A DNA stretch of 64,000 bases, from NCBI GenBank assembly GCA_030648295.1, contig JAUSID010000240.1:1-64000 (forward strand), given 5' to 3'. Source of the stretch: Opitutaceae bacterium (GTDB lineage Bacteria > Verrucomicrobiota > Verrucomicrobiia > Opitutales > Opitutaceae). Of the stretch, positions 18,101 to 26,722 are shown one piece after another. Both the position numbers and the translations under genes were made by a program. How positions within the stretch are numbered: position 1 is the first letter of the stretch; each line of letters starts with the position of its first letter. The notes below the pieces were generated by a model that worked only from the letters and a program-made list of their open reading frames with translations, did no database searches and had not been told where the DNA came from.

Positions 18101-19003
18101 ATGAAAATCAGCACGGTGATGGACCGGCGAAAATTTCTCCGGATGAGTGGATCGCTGGCGGCCGGCGCAACTCTGTTGAAGTCGGTGCCGGCGTCCGCCG
18201 CGCCAGTGTCGCTGGCGACACCGGCCGCGGAGAAACTCGGCTGGCAGCTGAGCGTCCAGCTCTTCACCTACCGTCGCTATCCGCTGTTCGAGGCCATCGA
18301 CAAGGTGGCCGCACTCGGGATCAGGCACATCGAACCGCGCTCCACGCTCCGGTTCGATCCGAAGCGCCCGGACCTGAAAATAAACGAGGACCTGCCGGCG
18401 GGGGTCCGCCGCGAACTTCGCACGATGCTCAAGGATCGCGGGATGTTCCTCTCGAGCTTTTTCGCCGACATCAGCATGGACCCCGACCAGCCGAGGAGAG
18501 TCTTCGAGTTCTGCAAGGAAATGGGCACCGAGACGCTCGTGTCCGAACCGCCCATCGAGACGTTCGACCTGCTCGAAAAACTCTGTGGGGAGTACCAAAT
18601 CAACCTGGCGATCCACAATCACCAGCAGGGCAAGTCGAAGTATTGGAAACCCGACGAAGTGCTGGCGGTCTGTCGCAATCGGAGCAAGCGGATCGGCGGC
18701 TGCTGTGACATGGGCCAGTGGGTTCGCTCCGGCCTGGATCCAGTCGCGTGCCTCCGACAGCTGGAAGGCCGGGTCCTCAGTTTTCATCTCAAGGACGTGG
18801 CGGAGAAAGGAAACCTGACCTCGCGCAACGTCGTGCTGGGCGAAGGCCAGGCCGATGGCGCGAAGGTGCTCGCGGAACTGAAACGCCAACGCTACCGCGG
18901 TCTCACCACGATCGATTACGAATACGATTCGCCCGCACTGCAGGACGACGTGGGCAGGTACGTGACGTTTGTCGAGGCGCGGGCGAGAGAGCTTCGGGGA
19001 TGA
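18101..19003 (+). CDS. Tat-exported sugar phosphate isomerase/epimerase-like TIM barrel protein
   Basis: A 300-residue protein from the ATG at 18101, which has a GAGG motif before it. A twin-arginine signal (MDRRKFLRMSGSLAAGA) leads into an AP-endonuclease-2 type TIM barrel: LGWQLSVQLFTYRRYPLFEA, DKVAALGIRHIEPRS, LAIHNHQQGKSKYWKPDEV, GCCDMGQWVRSGLDPVA, VLSFHLKDVAEKG and TTIDYEYDS. The His, Asp, His and Glu positions of the metal site are all present. Many such exported xylose-isomerase-like proteins occur in Verrucomicrobiota and Planctomycetota beside sugar-degradation genes; their substrates are mostly unknown. Confidence 0.85.
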   Translation: MKISTVMDRRKFLRMSGSLAAGATLLKSVPASAAPVSLATPAAEKLGWQLSVQLFTYRRYPLFEAIDKVAALGIRHIEPRSTLRFDPKRPDLKINEDLPAGVRRELRTMLKDRGMFLSSFFADISMDPDQPRRVFEFCKEMGTETLVSEPPIETFDLLEKLCGEYQINLAIHNHQQGKSKYWKPDEVLAVCRNRSKRIGGCCDMGQWVRSGLDPVACLRQLEGRVLSFHLKDVAEKGNLTSRNVVLGEGQADGAKVLAELKRQRYRGLTTIDYEYDSPALQDDVGRYVTFVEARARELRG

Positions 19004-19039
19004 CGGGGCGTTGACTCCGATATTCCGATACGCCGAACG

Positions 19040-19307
19040 AACCTGTTGCAAGCGGCCTTCGGCAACATCACGCGCACGTCCTGCGAACAGGCCGACGTGT
19101 TGCGCGACGCGCCCGCGCTGCGGACCGCCTTACCGGCCAGGCTCATTGGCGCGCAACTCGTCATTTGGCCGGTGGCTGCCATCGACGAGTGTCGATGAAT
19201 TCAGCGCCACGCTCGCGACCTGGTTCGGCGTGAGCGTGACGGATCTCCCGATCGTGCTGCCGAACATCGGCCGGTTCGGGAAACCGGACCTCGGTTTCAT
19301 GGCCTGA
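19040..19307 (+). pseudogene. Remnant of a DUF1501 gene (internal deletion and frameshift)
   Basis: Two pieces typical of the C-terminal third of DUF1501 proteins survive in different frames. At 19040-19150 the frame reads LQAAFGNITRTS followed by RDAPALRTALPARLIGAQL. At 19175-19307 another frame reads LPSTSVDEFSATLATWFGVS followed by LPNIGRFGKPDLGFMA, ending at a natural stop. The roughly 180 residues that normally lie between them, and the whole N-terminal part, are absent. DUF1501 genes usually pair with DUF1800 genes; no DUF1800 partner is found in this window. Confidence 0.6.
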
Positions 19308-19385
19308 AACGCCGCCGAGCGAGCATCGCTGCGCTGACGCCCCTCGCGATCGCGTTTCTAGTTGACCTCGGGTAAAATCCCGTGG

Positions 19386-19508
19386 CACGAGCCAGACCTG
19401 CTGCCGTTGCTTCCGCCCGGCGTGACGCGACAAAAACCGTTCACGGTCGTCGATCTCTTGGCGAAGGTACGCCGCTTCCTGACTCCCACCGACCTCGTGG
19501 CGGAGTGA
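19386..19508 (+). pseudogene. Possible C-terminal fragment of a receiver (REC) domain
   Basis: An open stretch without a start codon reads LPPGVTRQKPFTVVDLLAKV then RRFL and ends at a TGA. The 'K-P-F-T-x-x-D-L-L-A-K-V-R' pattern is the beta5-alpha5 end of response-regulator receiver domains. Nothing upstream in frame supplies the rest, so this is at best a relic. It lies right behind the DUF1501 relic, which makes 19.0-19.5 kb a small gene graveyard. Confidence 0.3.
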
Positions 19509-19579
19509 ACCGCGGGCGACTGCTCAAACACGTTCGAGCGGCCACCCCCGACGCGCTCAGGGCAGGCGCCTTCGATGTC

Positions 19580-21421
19580 TCAGGGCAGCCGGAACGCTGC
19601 CATCTCGCGGTCGTTGCGCACAAGCAGCACGTCTCCCGCCAGCACGGGATGATTCCACGTCTTGCCCTCGAGTGCGGGGAACCGCGAGAGCTCCGTGAAT
19701 GGATCCGGAGTCGCCCGCGCCAGCGCCAGCTCGCCTTGCTCCGATAGCACAAGCAGCAAGTCCTGATCGGCCAGCAGCACCAGTTGTCCGCTGCCGTAGC
19801 GGCCGCCCTTCCACTTGCGCTGTCCGTCCGCAAGATCGATGCACGCGAGCGTACTCCCGTCGAAGCCATAGGCGTGGCCTTTGTGCACGACGAAATCGTT
19901 GAAGTAGGGTTTGAGCCGGTTCGACGTCCAGCGCTCCTCGACCCTCCATCCGCTGGAACCGGGCGTCACCGCCAGGCGGCGGACGCCGACTTTCACGCCG
20001 AGTCCGGAGCCGCTGCCGAGCAGCACGTTTCCATCCGCGAGCACGGCCGGTTGTACAATGCCGTCGCTCTTCCACTCATCACTCCAGAGCAGCATGCCGT
20101 CGGCGGGCGCGACGCTAATTGCGCCAGCTCCGTTCAGCAGGAGGATCTGCGCCACGCCACCGATGGTCGCGAGATGCGGTGAGCTGTACCCCCACCCGCC
20201 CTTGGGCCCGATCCAGCGCGACTTGCCCGTCGCGGCATCGTAAGCGGCGAGCACGCCACCCGTGGCGATGACGACCATGTCGTCGATCACCAGCGGCGAA
20301 CTCGAGAAGCCCCAGCCGGGAATTTTATTTCCTGTATCCGACGCGGCGTTACGCGACCAGATCACCGAGCCATCGCGCGCATCGAGTGCGTTCATGATGC
20401 CGGTCGCGCCAAAGGCGTAAACGCGGCCATGGCTGAGGGTCGGGGTCCCGCGGGGACCGGCGCCGCCATTCGATTCCCAGAATCGGGCCGCGTCGGAGTG
20501 GCTCCACACCGGTGCGCCGGTGGCCAGGTTGTAGCACGAAACAATTTCGTCTTCGCCCCGCTGCTCCTGCGTATAAACGAAATCGCCGTCCACCGCGAAG
20601 GACGACCAGCCGGGTCCGATCCGCCGGCGCCACAGTTCCACCGGCCGCGAACGAGACCAGTCGGTCGCAATCCGGGTGCCGCGGATGACGCCGTCGCGCT
20701 GCGGCCCGCGAAAGCTGGACCACTGCGCCTTCGTGTTCGCTCCCGCCATGCTGGCCGCGAGCATCGCCGGTTTCTCTTCTGTGCGCTTGTCGGCCTGCGG
20801 CTCGCCGGCAGCCGATGCGGCAGCAGGCGACGCGGAAGCGGCGCGCGCTTTCGCGGCCGCGGCAGGTTTGCCCGCTTCAGCCAGAAGCCGTTCCTCGGCC
20901 GTCTTCGTCCACCGCCAGTGAAGATCCGAGCCATTACTCCCGAGTCCATCCGTGCGTAGCAGCGTCATCACGGCACTGGCGACGACGATGGCACCGACCA
21001 AGGATGTGCGCCGCAGAACGGTCGGCAGCCGACGGCTTGCCACGGCCCAGCCGACGAGCGCAAGGCTCAGGACCGGGATGGAGTAAATGGGGACCATCAT
21101 TCCCATCATCCCGTTCGCAATCGATGGGTGGACGATGCGCTTGGTCGCGAGCACCGCGAGAACCATCAGTACGATGGCGCCGACGCGTTCGTTCCACGAT
21201 GCGCGGCTGAAGAAAAGCCACCACGCGAGGATGAGCAGCCCGCCGGCGATTCCGCCCAGCACCGCGAACATCCCGGCGTCCGGCACGATGAGGGGGACGA
21301 CGAACCTGACCAGCCACTGTAGTGCCACGATGACTACACCGGGCCACAGCCGAAGCGGTCGTGATCCATTCGGTTCGTTGATGGCGGGATTGAGAGAGGT
21401 TATGGGGATTCCGCGGAGCAT
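19580..21421 (-). CDS. Membrane protein with PQQ-like beta-propeller domain
   Basis: A 613-residue protein. Residues 25-170 contain about five hydrophobic helices (VVIVALQWLVRFVVPLIV, FAVLGGIAGGLLILAWWLF, VGAIVLMVLAVLA, IPVLSLALVGWAVA, LVGAIVVASAVMTLL). An Ala/Lys-rich linker follows, then an outer-face beta-propeller starting QWSSFRGPQRDGVIRGT with PQQ/YWTD-like blades (VYAFGATGIMNALDARDGSV, GVLAAYDAATGKSRW, STLACIDLADGQRKWKGG). 'SSFRGPQRDGV' openings are typical of Verrucomicrobiota and Planctomycetota outer-membrane-assembly-BamB-like proteins. Whether it binds PQQ cannot be told. No operon partner. Confidence 0.83.
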   Translation of the reverse strand: MLRGIPITSLNPAINEPNGSRPLRLWPGVVIVALQWLVRFVVPLIVPDAGMFAVLGGIAGGLLILAWWLFFSRASWNERVGAIVLMVLAVLATKRIVHPSIANGMMGMMVPIYSIPVLSLALVGWAVASRRLPTVLRRTSLVGAIVVASAVMTLLRTDGLGSNGSDLHWRWTKTAEERLLAEAGKPAAAAKARAASASPAAASAAGEPQADKRTEEKPAMLAASMAGANTKAQWSSFRGPQRDGVIRGTRIATDWSRSRPVELWRRRIGPGWSSFAVDGDFVYTQEQRGEDEIVSCYNLATGAPVWSHSDAARFWESNGGAGPRGTPTLSHGRVYAFGATGIMNALDARDGSVIWSRNAASDTGNKIPGWGFSSSPLVIDDMVVIATGGVLAAYDAATGKSRWIGPKGGWGYSSPHLATIGGVAQILLLNGAGAISVAPADGMLLWSDEWKSDGIVQPAVLADGNVLLGSGSGLGVKVGVRRLAVTPGSSGWRVEERWTSNRLKPYFNDFVVHKGHAYGFDGSTLACIDLADGQRKWKGGRYGSGQLVLLADQDLLLVLSEQGELALARATPDPFTELSRFPALEGKTWNHPVLAGDVLLVRNDREMAAFRLP

Positions 21422-21611
21422 TGGTCAACGCGCAGCGTTGTCGACCACGCGCCAGCAGTAATCCCTCCTCCGCCATTGGCCCGAGAATCAGCGCCAGGAA
21501 GAGCGGCGCCACGGGAAATTAGATGGCGGCTGCTAACAAGTAACATGGCATCGGGCTCGTGGGCGCTGAATTCACTCGAGGATTTGATGCCGTCGATCAG
21601 ATGCGCCGCGC

Positions 21612-24074
21612 CTATCGCCGTGAGTCTTTTTGCACGACTTCCTCCGGCAGCAGCAGCTCGCTCGCGTTCCGGGCCAGGCTGGGCGGCACAGTCATGAGGG
21701 TGCGGTTACCGTTCGTGGTCTTGAAGCTCCACAGCCGGCCGTCCTGCCCTCGTGGAACCGGGATGCTGAAGTAGCCGGGTCTTGCGGCAAACCGGTGCGC
21801 GACGGCCTGCCCGGGATCGAGCAGCACGCCTTCACCTTCGCTGAATCCACCGAGGACCTTCGTCCCGCGAGGGACATAGAAATAGAGATGCCAGGCGCCG
21901 TAGAACTTCGCCGGCTGCTCCTGGCTGCTGAGGATCGTCATCGGTGTGCCATCGGGCCAGTCGATGAACGTTCCCTGCGCGCCGTCGCTGACCTCCACGC
22001 GATGGAGTCCGGGAAAATTCGTGGCCAGCTCCAACGCGTGCGCGGCCTTGTCGGGTTTGATTTCGAGGTGGGCCACGGATTTGAGCTCGGCTTCAGCGAC
22101 CGGATACAGCTCGACCCTGGCGGTGCCACGATCCGGATAAACGAGACCGGCTTTGCCGGTGAACGGGATCGTGGCGGGCGCACCATCGGCCCATATCCAG
22201 AAATCACGTACACCCCGGAGATAGCTGCCGGCGCTGCCTTTGGGGACGGGCGGAAGGCGCAAGGCCGTCGCGGGAACGAGTCGGTTGCTGAACGCCACGG
22301 GTTCGAAATCGAGCAGCCGGCAATTCGCGATGCCGTCACGAATGAAGGCCGCGATTTCCTCCGCGATGTAGGGCTGGTCGGATTTCCACGGGTTCGTCGC
22401 GTCAGACGCGTTGTACTTCGCGAGTTCGGGCACCGTCACAGCCTTGTCGCGCTTTGCCAAATCCTGCCAAAGTCCCTTCGCATGCACCATGCCGGTGCCG
22501 CGGATCCGCCATGTGAAACGAAGAAGTTCCTCGAAGGCACTCTGGCGTTCGAGGCCACTGGCGGACGAGTAATCGAGGTAGAGTTCGACGTATCGCGTGT
22601 AGAGCGCCAGGTCGTCGAGCCGCGCGCGGATGGAGCCAGCCGTCGTCAATCCGCGCGCCTCATCGAGCTGCCGATACATGCGCCCCACGAGATCGTCGCT
22701 GAGCGGCTGCCGCTTTGTGCCGTCGAGCAGCGCATAGAATTTCGCCATCGGCGCACGCGCCGGTCCAAAGGCTTTCTCCAGAAAATCCGCCGTGAGTGCC
22801 TCGATGTTCTTCGCTTCGTTCACATCCCACAGTATCCGCGCCGCGAGATAGTAGCCGAGGCCGTTGGGCCCAAAGTTGTCGCTCGACTCGGCGGACATGA
22901 ACCGGACGCCGGCCTGGCGGAACTGCGGGATCGTCGTGCGCAGATAATCGATGTTTCCACCGCGGGCAGCGCCGGGCAGATCACGATCCCAGATGTTCAC
23001 GCCGAAGTATTCGCGGATCCCGAGCGTCCGTGCCTTCGCGTGCCAGCCCGCGAGCAGCTGCTCAACGGTGTATCCGCCGCGAATGAAACTCGTGGCGACG
23101 CTGATGACCACCTGCGGATGCGCCTGGATCGTGGGCGGAGGCGAGTGCTGGCTATACGCATACATGCCGACGAGCCGCCCCGGCTTCTGGGCGTTCACCG
23201 CGGCCGCCACCTCATTGGCCAACAGCAGCGCCCGATCCGAAATGCTCCCGATCCTCGCGCAGTCCGCGCATTCGCACCAGCCGCCGCCGTCGCTCGGATC
23301 GCAGGAAATGGAATCAAGCGACGGATTCCGGACAATTTGAGCGAGGGCATCATCGACGAAGAGTTTCCGCAAACCGATGTTGGCGATGCAAAACTTCGGC
23401 CCTTGGCGGCGTCCACCCACCAGGGCGAGATACTCCGGATGCTGCGCAAACTCACCCTGGTGCCGGCTCATCATCGCCAGATAGGAGTGGCCGGAGTTCA
23501 GCGCGATCCCCGAGGTGGCGCGGTTGCGACGGCACCACTCGTCGTAGACAGCCTCACGCTCCTTGAGCGCGCCAAACCCAAACCAAATTCTCCGCGCGTG
23601 ATAGTTGGGCGATACCGTAACATCGATGTCGATACTCAGCGAAGACAACGGCGGTACGATTTCCCATGTTTGTCCGGGAAAGAACTGCCGATAGCCAAGC
23701 CGATGCAGCAGATCCCACATCGCGTGCTCCACCGCCGCCGGCGTCTGGCCAATCAGCAGCAGCCGGCCGGGCTCCGAACGCAACCGATAGTCCTCCCGCG
23801 CCGTGATTGCGTCGTTGGGTTCGATGAAGCCGGGAAAATCCTTCGCCGTCCCAAGCACGATACCGCGCGCCTCTGATTTGGTCCCGAGCGCGAACTCCGC
23901 TCCACTGATCCGTTTCAACACGCCCGCGAGTTCGGCAGCCGCACGCCTGGTGTCATCGTTCGCGTGATCGGAGATCACGATGGGGAGAAGCGCGCGACCG
24001 TTCTCGGCCAAGGAAATTTTTTCCGCGTGAACTGTCGCAGCAAGGAACGTCAGGAGAAGCAGCGCGCGCGTCAT
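21612..24074 (-). CDS. DUF4838 domain-containing secreted protein (third copy)
   Basis: Protein of 820 residues from the ATG at 24074 (signal peptide RALLLLTFLAATVHA); an upstream ATG at 24092 is less likely. The N-terminal domain (PIVISDHANDDTRRAAAELA, KRISGAEFALG) precedes a DUF4838 core with LGYRQFFPGQTWEIVPP, CDPSDGGGWCECADC and GLGYYLAARILWDVNE. It matches the layout of the two copies at 0.1-4.4 kb but has a longer C-terminal beta-rich part ending in DGRLWSFKTTNGNRTLMTVP. It stands alone, divergent from lipA with 171 bp between the starts. No enzymatic activity is assigned to the family. Confidence 0.85.
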   Translation of the reverse strand: MTRALLLLTFLAATVHAEKISLAENGRALLPIVISDHANDDTRRAAAELAGVLKRISGAEFALGTKSEARGIVLGTAKDFPGFIEPNDAITAREDYRLRSEPGRLLLIGQTPAAVEHAMWDLLHRLGYRQFFPGQTWEIVPPLSSLSIDIDVTVSPNYHARRIWFGFGALKEREAVYDEWCRRNRATSGIALNSGHSYLAMMSRHQGEFAQHPEYLALVGGRRQGPKFCIANIGLRKLFVDDALAQIVRNPSLDSISCDPSDGGGWCECADCARIGSISDRALLLANEVAAAVNAQKPGRLVGMYAYSQHSPPPTIQAHPQVVISVATSFIRGGYTVEQLLAGWHAKARTLGIREYFGVNIWDRDLPGAARGGNIDYLRTTIPQFRQAGVRFMSAESSDNFGPNGLGYYLAARILWDVNEAKNIEALTADFLEKAFGPARAPMAKFYALLDGTKRQPLSDDLVGRMYRQLDEARGLTTAGSIRARLDDLALYTRYVELYLDYSSASGLERQSAFEELLRFTWRIRGTGMVHAKGLWQDLAKRDKAVTVPELAKYNASDATNPWKSDQPYIAEEIAAFIRDGIANCRLLDFEPVAFSNRLVPATALRLPPVPKGSAGSYLRGVRDFWIWADGAPATIPFTGKAGLVYPDRGTARVELYPVAEAELKSVAHLEIKPDKAAHALELATNFPGLHRVEVSDGAQGTFIDWPDGTPMTILSSQEQPAKFYGAWHLYFYVPRGTKVLGGFSEGEGVLLDPGQAVAHRFAARPGYFSIPVPRGQDGRLWSFKTTNGNRTLMTVPPSLARNASELLLPEEVVQKDSRR

Positions 24075-24150
24075 GGCTGGTTGGGGCGGCACCGCCGGTT
24101 AAAGCGGAGGTAGCCGAAAAGGGACAGGTTAATTCCTGAAACCTCAAATT

Positions 24151-24177
24151 AGCGTCCAATCGCGTTCATTCGCGGTT
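24151..24177. repeat. Half copy of the CCGCGAAT-family repeat
   Basis: AGCGTCCAATCGCGTTCATT followed by CGCGGTT matches one arm of the palindromes at 14951 and 50899. No matching opposite arm is seen nearby. It lies between the divergent DUF4838 and lipA starts. Confidence 0.6.
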
Positions 24178-24245
24178 TCCCTGCTCGGAAAACGCCGGCC
24201 CAAAACCCGCTTGCGCTTGGCGGACGTTTGTATGCGTTTGGCGGG

Positions 24246-25154
24246 ATGTCACCGTCCACGCCGTCTTTCCGCAAACCCTCCTGGCTGCGGGCGAAATTGC
24301 CCACTGGCCCGGGCTTTGCGGCCACGCGCCAACTTGTGGACGACAACCACCTGCACACGGTCTGCCAAAGTGCGCAGTGCCCGAACCTGGGCGAGTGCTG
24401 GTCCCGCGGCACGGCGACCGTAATGATTCTCGGCAACATCTGCACGCGCTCGTGTAACTTCTGCGCGATCCAGACCGGCCGGCCAACCGAGCTCGACCTG
24501 GGCGAACCGGCACGCGTCGCCGATGCGGTGGCAAAGATGAATCTCAAGCACTGCGTTATCACCAGCGTCGCGCGGGACGAACTCGCCGATGGTGGCGCGA
24601 GCGTCTGGGCCGCGACGATTCGCGCCGTGCGGCAGCGGAATCCGCGGACCGCGATCGAGGTGCTCACGCCGGACTTCAAGGGCAACGCGGCGCACGTCGA
24701 CGTCGTCCTCGACGCCAAGCCGGACATCTTCAATCACAACCTCGAGACGGTCGAACGGCTCCAGAAGCCGGTGCGCGTGCAGGCGCGATATGATCGCTCG
24801 CGTTCCGTACTGCGCCACGCGAAGAGCCGCGGCTTCGTTACCAAGACGGGAATCATGCTTGGGCTCGGCGAGACGCGGGAGGAGATCGAGCAGACCTTGC
24901 GCGACGTCGCTGCCGACAAGACGGACATTCTCACCATCGGCCAGTATCTCCAGCCGACATCACAGCACCTGCCCGTGGCGCGCTGGGCGCCGCCGGAGGA
25001 ATTTCAGCATTGGAAGGACTTCGGGTTGGGCATCGGGCTCGGCGTGGTGGAAAGCGGCGCGCTCGTGCGGTCCAGCTATCACGCCGACGAACAGTCGCTG
25101 AAGTTCACCGGCGAGGAGCACTTGAACAACGAGAACGCGCTCGCGAGCGCGTAA
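24246..25154 (+). CDS. lipA: Lipoyl synthase
   Basis: Radical SAM enzyme of 302 residues that inserts two sulfurs into octanoyl-carrier protein to make lipoate. Both iron-sulfur clusters are visible: the auxiliary cluster CQSAQCPNLGEC (Cys40, Cys45, Cys51) and the SAM cluster CTRSCNFC (Cys66, Cys70, Cys73). Also seen are FNHNLETVERL, GIMLGLGE and the C-terminal VRSSYHAD serine motif, so it is complete. I chose the ATG at 24246 (GGCGGG before it) over 24228; both give a short N terminus. No lipB is adjacent. Confidence 0.95.
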   Translation: MSPSTPSFRKPSWLRAKLPTGPGFAATRQLVDDNHLHTVCQSAQCPNLGECWSRGTATVMILGNICTRSCNFCAIQTGRPTELDLGEPARVADAVAKMNLKHCVITSVARDELADGGASVWAATIRAVRQRNPRTAIEVLTPDFKGNAAHVDVVLDAKPDIFNHNLETVERLQKPVRVQARYDRSRSVLRHAKSRGFVTKTGIMLGLGETREEIEQTLRDVAADKTDILTIGQYLQPTSQHLPVARWAPPEEFQHWKDFGLGIGLGVVESGALVRSSYHADEQSLKFTGEEHLNNENALASA

Positions 25155-25351
25155 CCGCCGGCTGGAGGGCCCAAAACGCGAAGTGGCGATCCTCGTCGGC
25201 TCGCCGGCGCCCGCCGCCACGCCGCCGATATTCGACGCACGAACCGTAGCGGCGAGCGCGGAGCGAGCCGAAAGGTACCGAGAATGACGTTACGATTTCG
25301 CCTGCACTTTTTGAGTGTCCCGGCCGCGCTATCCTGGCTACGTTGCGCCGC

Positions 25352-26122
25352 ATGACATCGCGCAAGGATATCGTCGAAAACTGGCTGCCTCGCTACACCG
25401 GCGTGCCGCTGAACAAGTTTGGCGACTACATCCTGCTCACGAATTTCGATCAGTACGTGAAGCTGTTTGCGCAATGGCATCGCGTGCCAGTAGTCGGCAA
25501 GGACAAGCCGATGCCGAGCGCCACGGCCGATGACATCACCGTCATCAATTTCGGCATGGGCAGCGCCACCGCCGCGACGGTGATGGATCTCCTAAGCGCG
25601 ATTTCGCCGAAGGCCGTACTGTTCCTGGGCAAGTGCGGCGGCGTGAAACATCGCGCGTCGCTCGGCGATCTGATTCTGCCCATCGCCGCAATTCGCGGTG
25701 AGGGCACGAGCAACGATTATTTTCCTCCCGAGGTGCCGGCGCTGCCGGCATTCGCGCTGCAAAAAGCCATTTCGACCACAATTCGCGATCACGCGCGCGA
25801 CTACTGGACCGGCACCGTCTACACGACCAATCGCCGCGTCTGGGAGCACGACGAGGACTTCAAGAAATACCTCAAGAAGATCCGCGCCATCTGCATCGAC
25901 ATGGAAACGGCCACGATCTTCATCACCGGCTTCTACAACGAGATTCCCACCGGCGCGCTGCTGCTGGTGTCGGATCAGCCGATGACGCCCGAGGGCGTCA
26001 AAACCACCGAGAGTGACCGGATGGTCGACGAACGCTTCGTCAAGGACCACCTGCGGATTGGGATCGATTCATTGAAGCAGCTGATTAACCGCGGCCTGAC
26101 GGTGAAGCACCTGAAATTCTAG
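25352..26122 (+). CDS. amn: AMP nucleosidase
   Basis: A 256-residue enzyme of the PNP/UDP phosphorylase superfamily that hydrolyses AMP to adenine and ribose 5-phosphate. It is the short form without the N-terminal regulatory domain of the E. coli enzyme. Signature stretches: INFGMGSATAATVMDLLSAI, VLFLGKCGGVKHRASLGDLI, IRGEGTSNDYFP, CIDMETATIFITGF and LLLVSDQPMTPEGVKT. The ATG at 25352 is used rather than an in-frame TTG at 25343. It follows lipA by 197 bp of plain intergenic DNA in which I see no gene. Confidence 0.9.
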   Translation: MTSRKDIVENWLPRYTGVPLNKFGDYILLTNFDQYVKLFAQWHRVPVVGKDKPMPSATADDITVINFGMGSATAATVMDLLSAISPKAVLFLGKCGGVKHRASLGDLILPIAAIRGEGTSNDYFPPEVPALPAFALQKAISTTIRDHARDYWTGTVYTTNRRVWEHDEDFKKYLKKIRAICIDMETATIFITGFYNEIPTGALLLVSDQPMTPEGVKTTESDRMVDERFVKDHLRIGIDSLKQLINRGLTVKHLKF

Positions 26123-26722
26123 CGAGGCGCGTTTCGCGTAGCAGCCGAGGTGACGAGGCTGGATCATTCGCTTCCACAGTCACACCCGCGGGCGGCACCA
26201 GCCGTTTTTCCTCGGACGGCTGACTCTCTGGCCCGAAATGGAGCAACCGAAAAGACATGCGGGCAAGATGCCCGCGCTCCCAGGGAAGGGTTCGCGGAAG
26301 TGGCCGCGGCTTTCCCGTTCGACAAGCCTCTCGACAAGCTCGAGGCCTTTCGCTCGAAGGACATGATGGCCGTGAGCCTGTCGAACCGGCTCAGGGCCCC
26401 GAGCCTGCCCGAGGGGCAGCCGCGGATGTGCTCGAATGCTCTTTCGATCGGATCTGCGGCTGGAAGCCGCAGCCACTTTCGATCCCGTAGCCGCCCGGGG
26501 TGACGACGCTGAGCCACCGATGCGTCGAAGTGCGTCCTCGCTCGGAATTCGAATCCACTGCAAGGTGGAGCGGTCTGCTGGCCAGCACTCTGCTGTCCAG
26601 CAGAGCCAGCGCGCTTGAACCGTTCAGTCGAAAAAGCGGCTTGGGGAGCAAGCCGCTCCACCCCGACCGAATATTTCCGGCCGAGCCGGAATGCGGGCGG
26701 GACGCCCACGCCCCCCGGGGAA
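26123..26722. repeat. 600-bp convergent gap made of at least five repeat families
   Basis: No gene fits here. In order: CGTAGCAGCCGAGGTGACGA plus GGCTGG (26137-26162; also at 57671 and inverted at 57865); GCGGGCAAGATGCCCGCGCT plus CCCAGG (26259-26284); a CGACAAGCCTCTCGACAAGC block (26319-26418) that recurs inverted at 38489-38605; TGCGGCTGGAAGCCGCAGCC (26455-26474; also at 31110); GGTGGAGCGG to CCGCTCCACC (26563-26663; also at 15053); and a GCGGGCGGGACGCCC element (26692-26716). Several can form hairpins and could terminate transcription from both sides. Confidence 0.75.

Noticed and set aside
21630-23876. 748-codon open frame on the plus strand
   Set aside because: Antisense to the third DUF4838 gene; the composition is that of a shadow frame and no domain is recognisable.
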